From: a virus
IMG/VR virus record: IMGVR_UViG_3300022074_000257
Coordinates: 1-29,766 of that record
DNA: 29,766 bases
Strand: one strand, 5' to 3'
The translations under genes and the position numbers were made by a program. The notes under the pieces were generated by a model that saw only the letters and a program-made list of their open reading frames with translations, ran no database searches and had not been told where the DNA came from. Shown piece after piece: positions 29,559 through 29,766 of the stretch (position 1 is its first letter; each line of letters begins with the position of its first letter).

Positions 29559-29766
29559 TTTACACCTTTTTGGAAAAGTTTACATTTTTTACAAAAATAT
29601 AAAAAATTATACATAATTAAAAATAAGACACTATTTGTGAAAAATAGTATTTTCGCGAAAGGGTTGGTGGAAGATCCACCCAAAAATCATTTTAATATAT
29701 AGGCCCCGTATATGTAGAAATTTAAAATAACTATATAATATAATTATTAATGTATATAATATATAT
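29559..29766. promoter_or_regulatory. AT-rich right end with hairpins, probable late promoter region
   Basis: No gene is seen in these 208 bases. Upstream of the first late gene, on the minus strand, a TATAAT lies at 29606-29611 and a TATTTTTG at 29594-29601. Further right are an ACTATTT-GTGAA-AAATAGT inverted repeat (29630-29648), the palindrome TTTCGCGAAA (29651-29660) and a 6-bp hairpin GGTGGA-AGA-TCCACC (29666-29680). The last 60 bases are almost pure A and T. A late promoter is expected here, since all late genes run leftward from this point. Confidence 0.45.

Noticed and set aside
1-29766. Integrase, lysogeny repressor or attachment site
   Set aside because: No tyrosine integrase, complete serine integrase or CI-type repressor was recognised. 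The only recombinase-like protein lacks its catalytic residues, so a temperate lifestyle is not supported.
1-29766. tRNA genes
   Set aside because: No cloverleaf with a T-loop GTTCRA-type signature was found on either strand by eye; a covariance-model search was not possible.

Overview
The window looks like an essentially complete genome, or near-complete contig, of a small tailed dsDNA phage (Caudoviricetes, siphovirus-like with a long non-contractile tail). The evidence is a full capsid, portal, terminase, tape-measure and tail gene set, a phage-type replication and recombination set, dense overlapping genes, and no ribosomal, tRNA or metabolic genes. The base composition is AT-rich. The host cannot be fixed from the sequence. 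Several very small proteins (at 24568, 7492, 25473, 25889 and 7807) resemble types I associate, from memory only, with phages of marine bacteria. The WYL_2/SH3-like protein at 1551 is a type I associate with phages of Bacteroidetes. Some genes have strong GGAGG-type ribosome sites and many have none.

Layout. (1) 1-255: AT-rich left end with an 18-bp tandem repeat, four copies of a short GRCRGAAAT motif, and a leftward terminator. (2) 256-2280, leftward: an early operon headed by a phage replication protein O-type winged-helix protein, followed by six small accessory proteins. A perfect consensus DnaA box lies just downstream of the O-like gene. (3) 2281-2358: a divergent control region. (4) 2359-7367, rightward: the replication, recombination and lysis block. 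It holds a RecE-type PD-(D/E)XK nuclease, an ERF annealing protein, a Holliday-resolvase-like nuclease, a small winged-helix protein, a DnaB-type helicase, an M15 peptidase (endolysin candidate), a stand-alone DnaA domain IV protein and a small membrane protein. (5) 7364-29558, almost wholly leftward: the late block. In transcription order it encodes a small orphan, TerS-like protein, nuclease, split TerL, basic proteins, holin-like proteins, portal, scaffold, major capsid, head-tail connectors, two paralogous tail-tube-like proteins, a tail protein, a tail chaperone with a -1 frameshift, tape measure, distal tail proteins, an S74-terminated tail fibre, and four small proteins. One rightward gene (25889-26275) interrupts this block. 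(6) 29559-29766: AT-rich right end with hairpins, upstream of the late operon.

How it fits together. The O-like protein, the DnaA-box-binding domain and the DnaB-like helicase suggest origin recognition and helicase loading. The RecE-like nuclease and ERF annealase suggest recombination-dependent replication. The late block follows the usual siphovirus order. The most unusual features are a large terminase split into ATPase and nuclease genes with a degenerate serine-recombinase-like gene between them, two tandem pairs of paralogous tail genes, related palindromic operator-like sites at the internal divergent promoter and at the right end, and two convergent gene junctions that each share one CTAG. 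Several genes of 33 to 53 codons are present that a length cut-off would miss.
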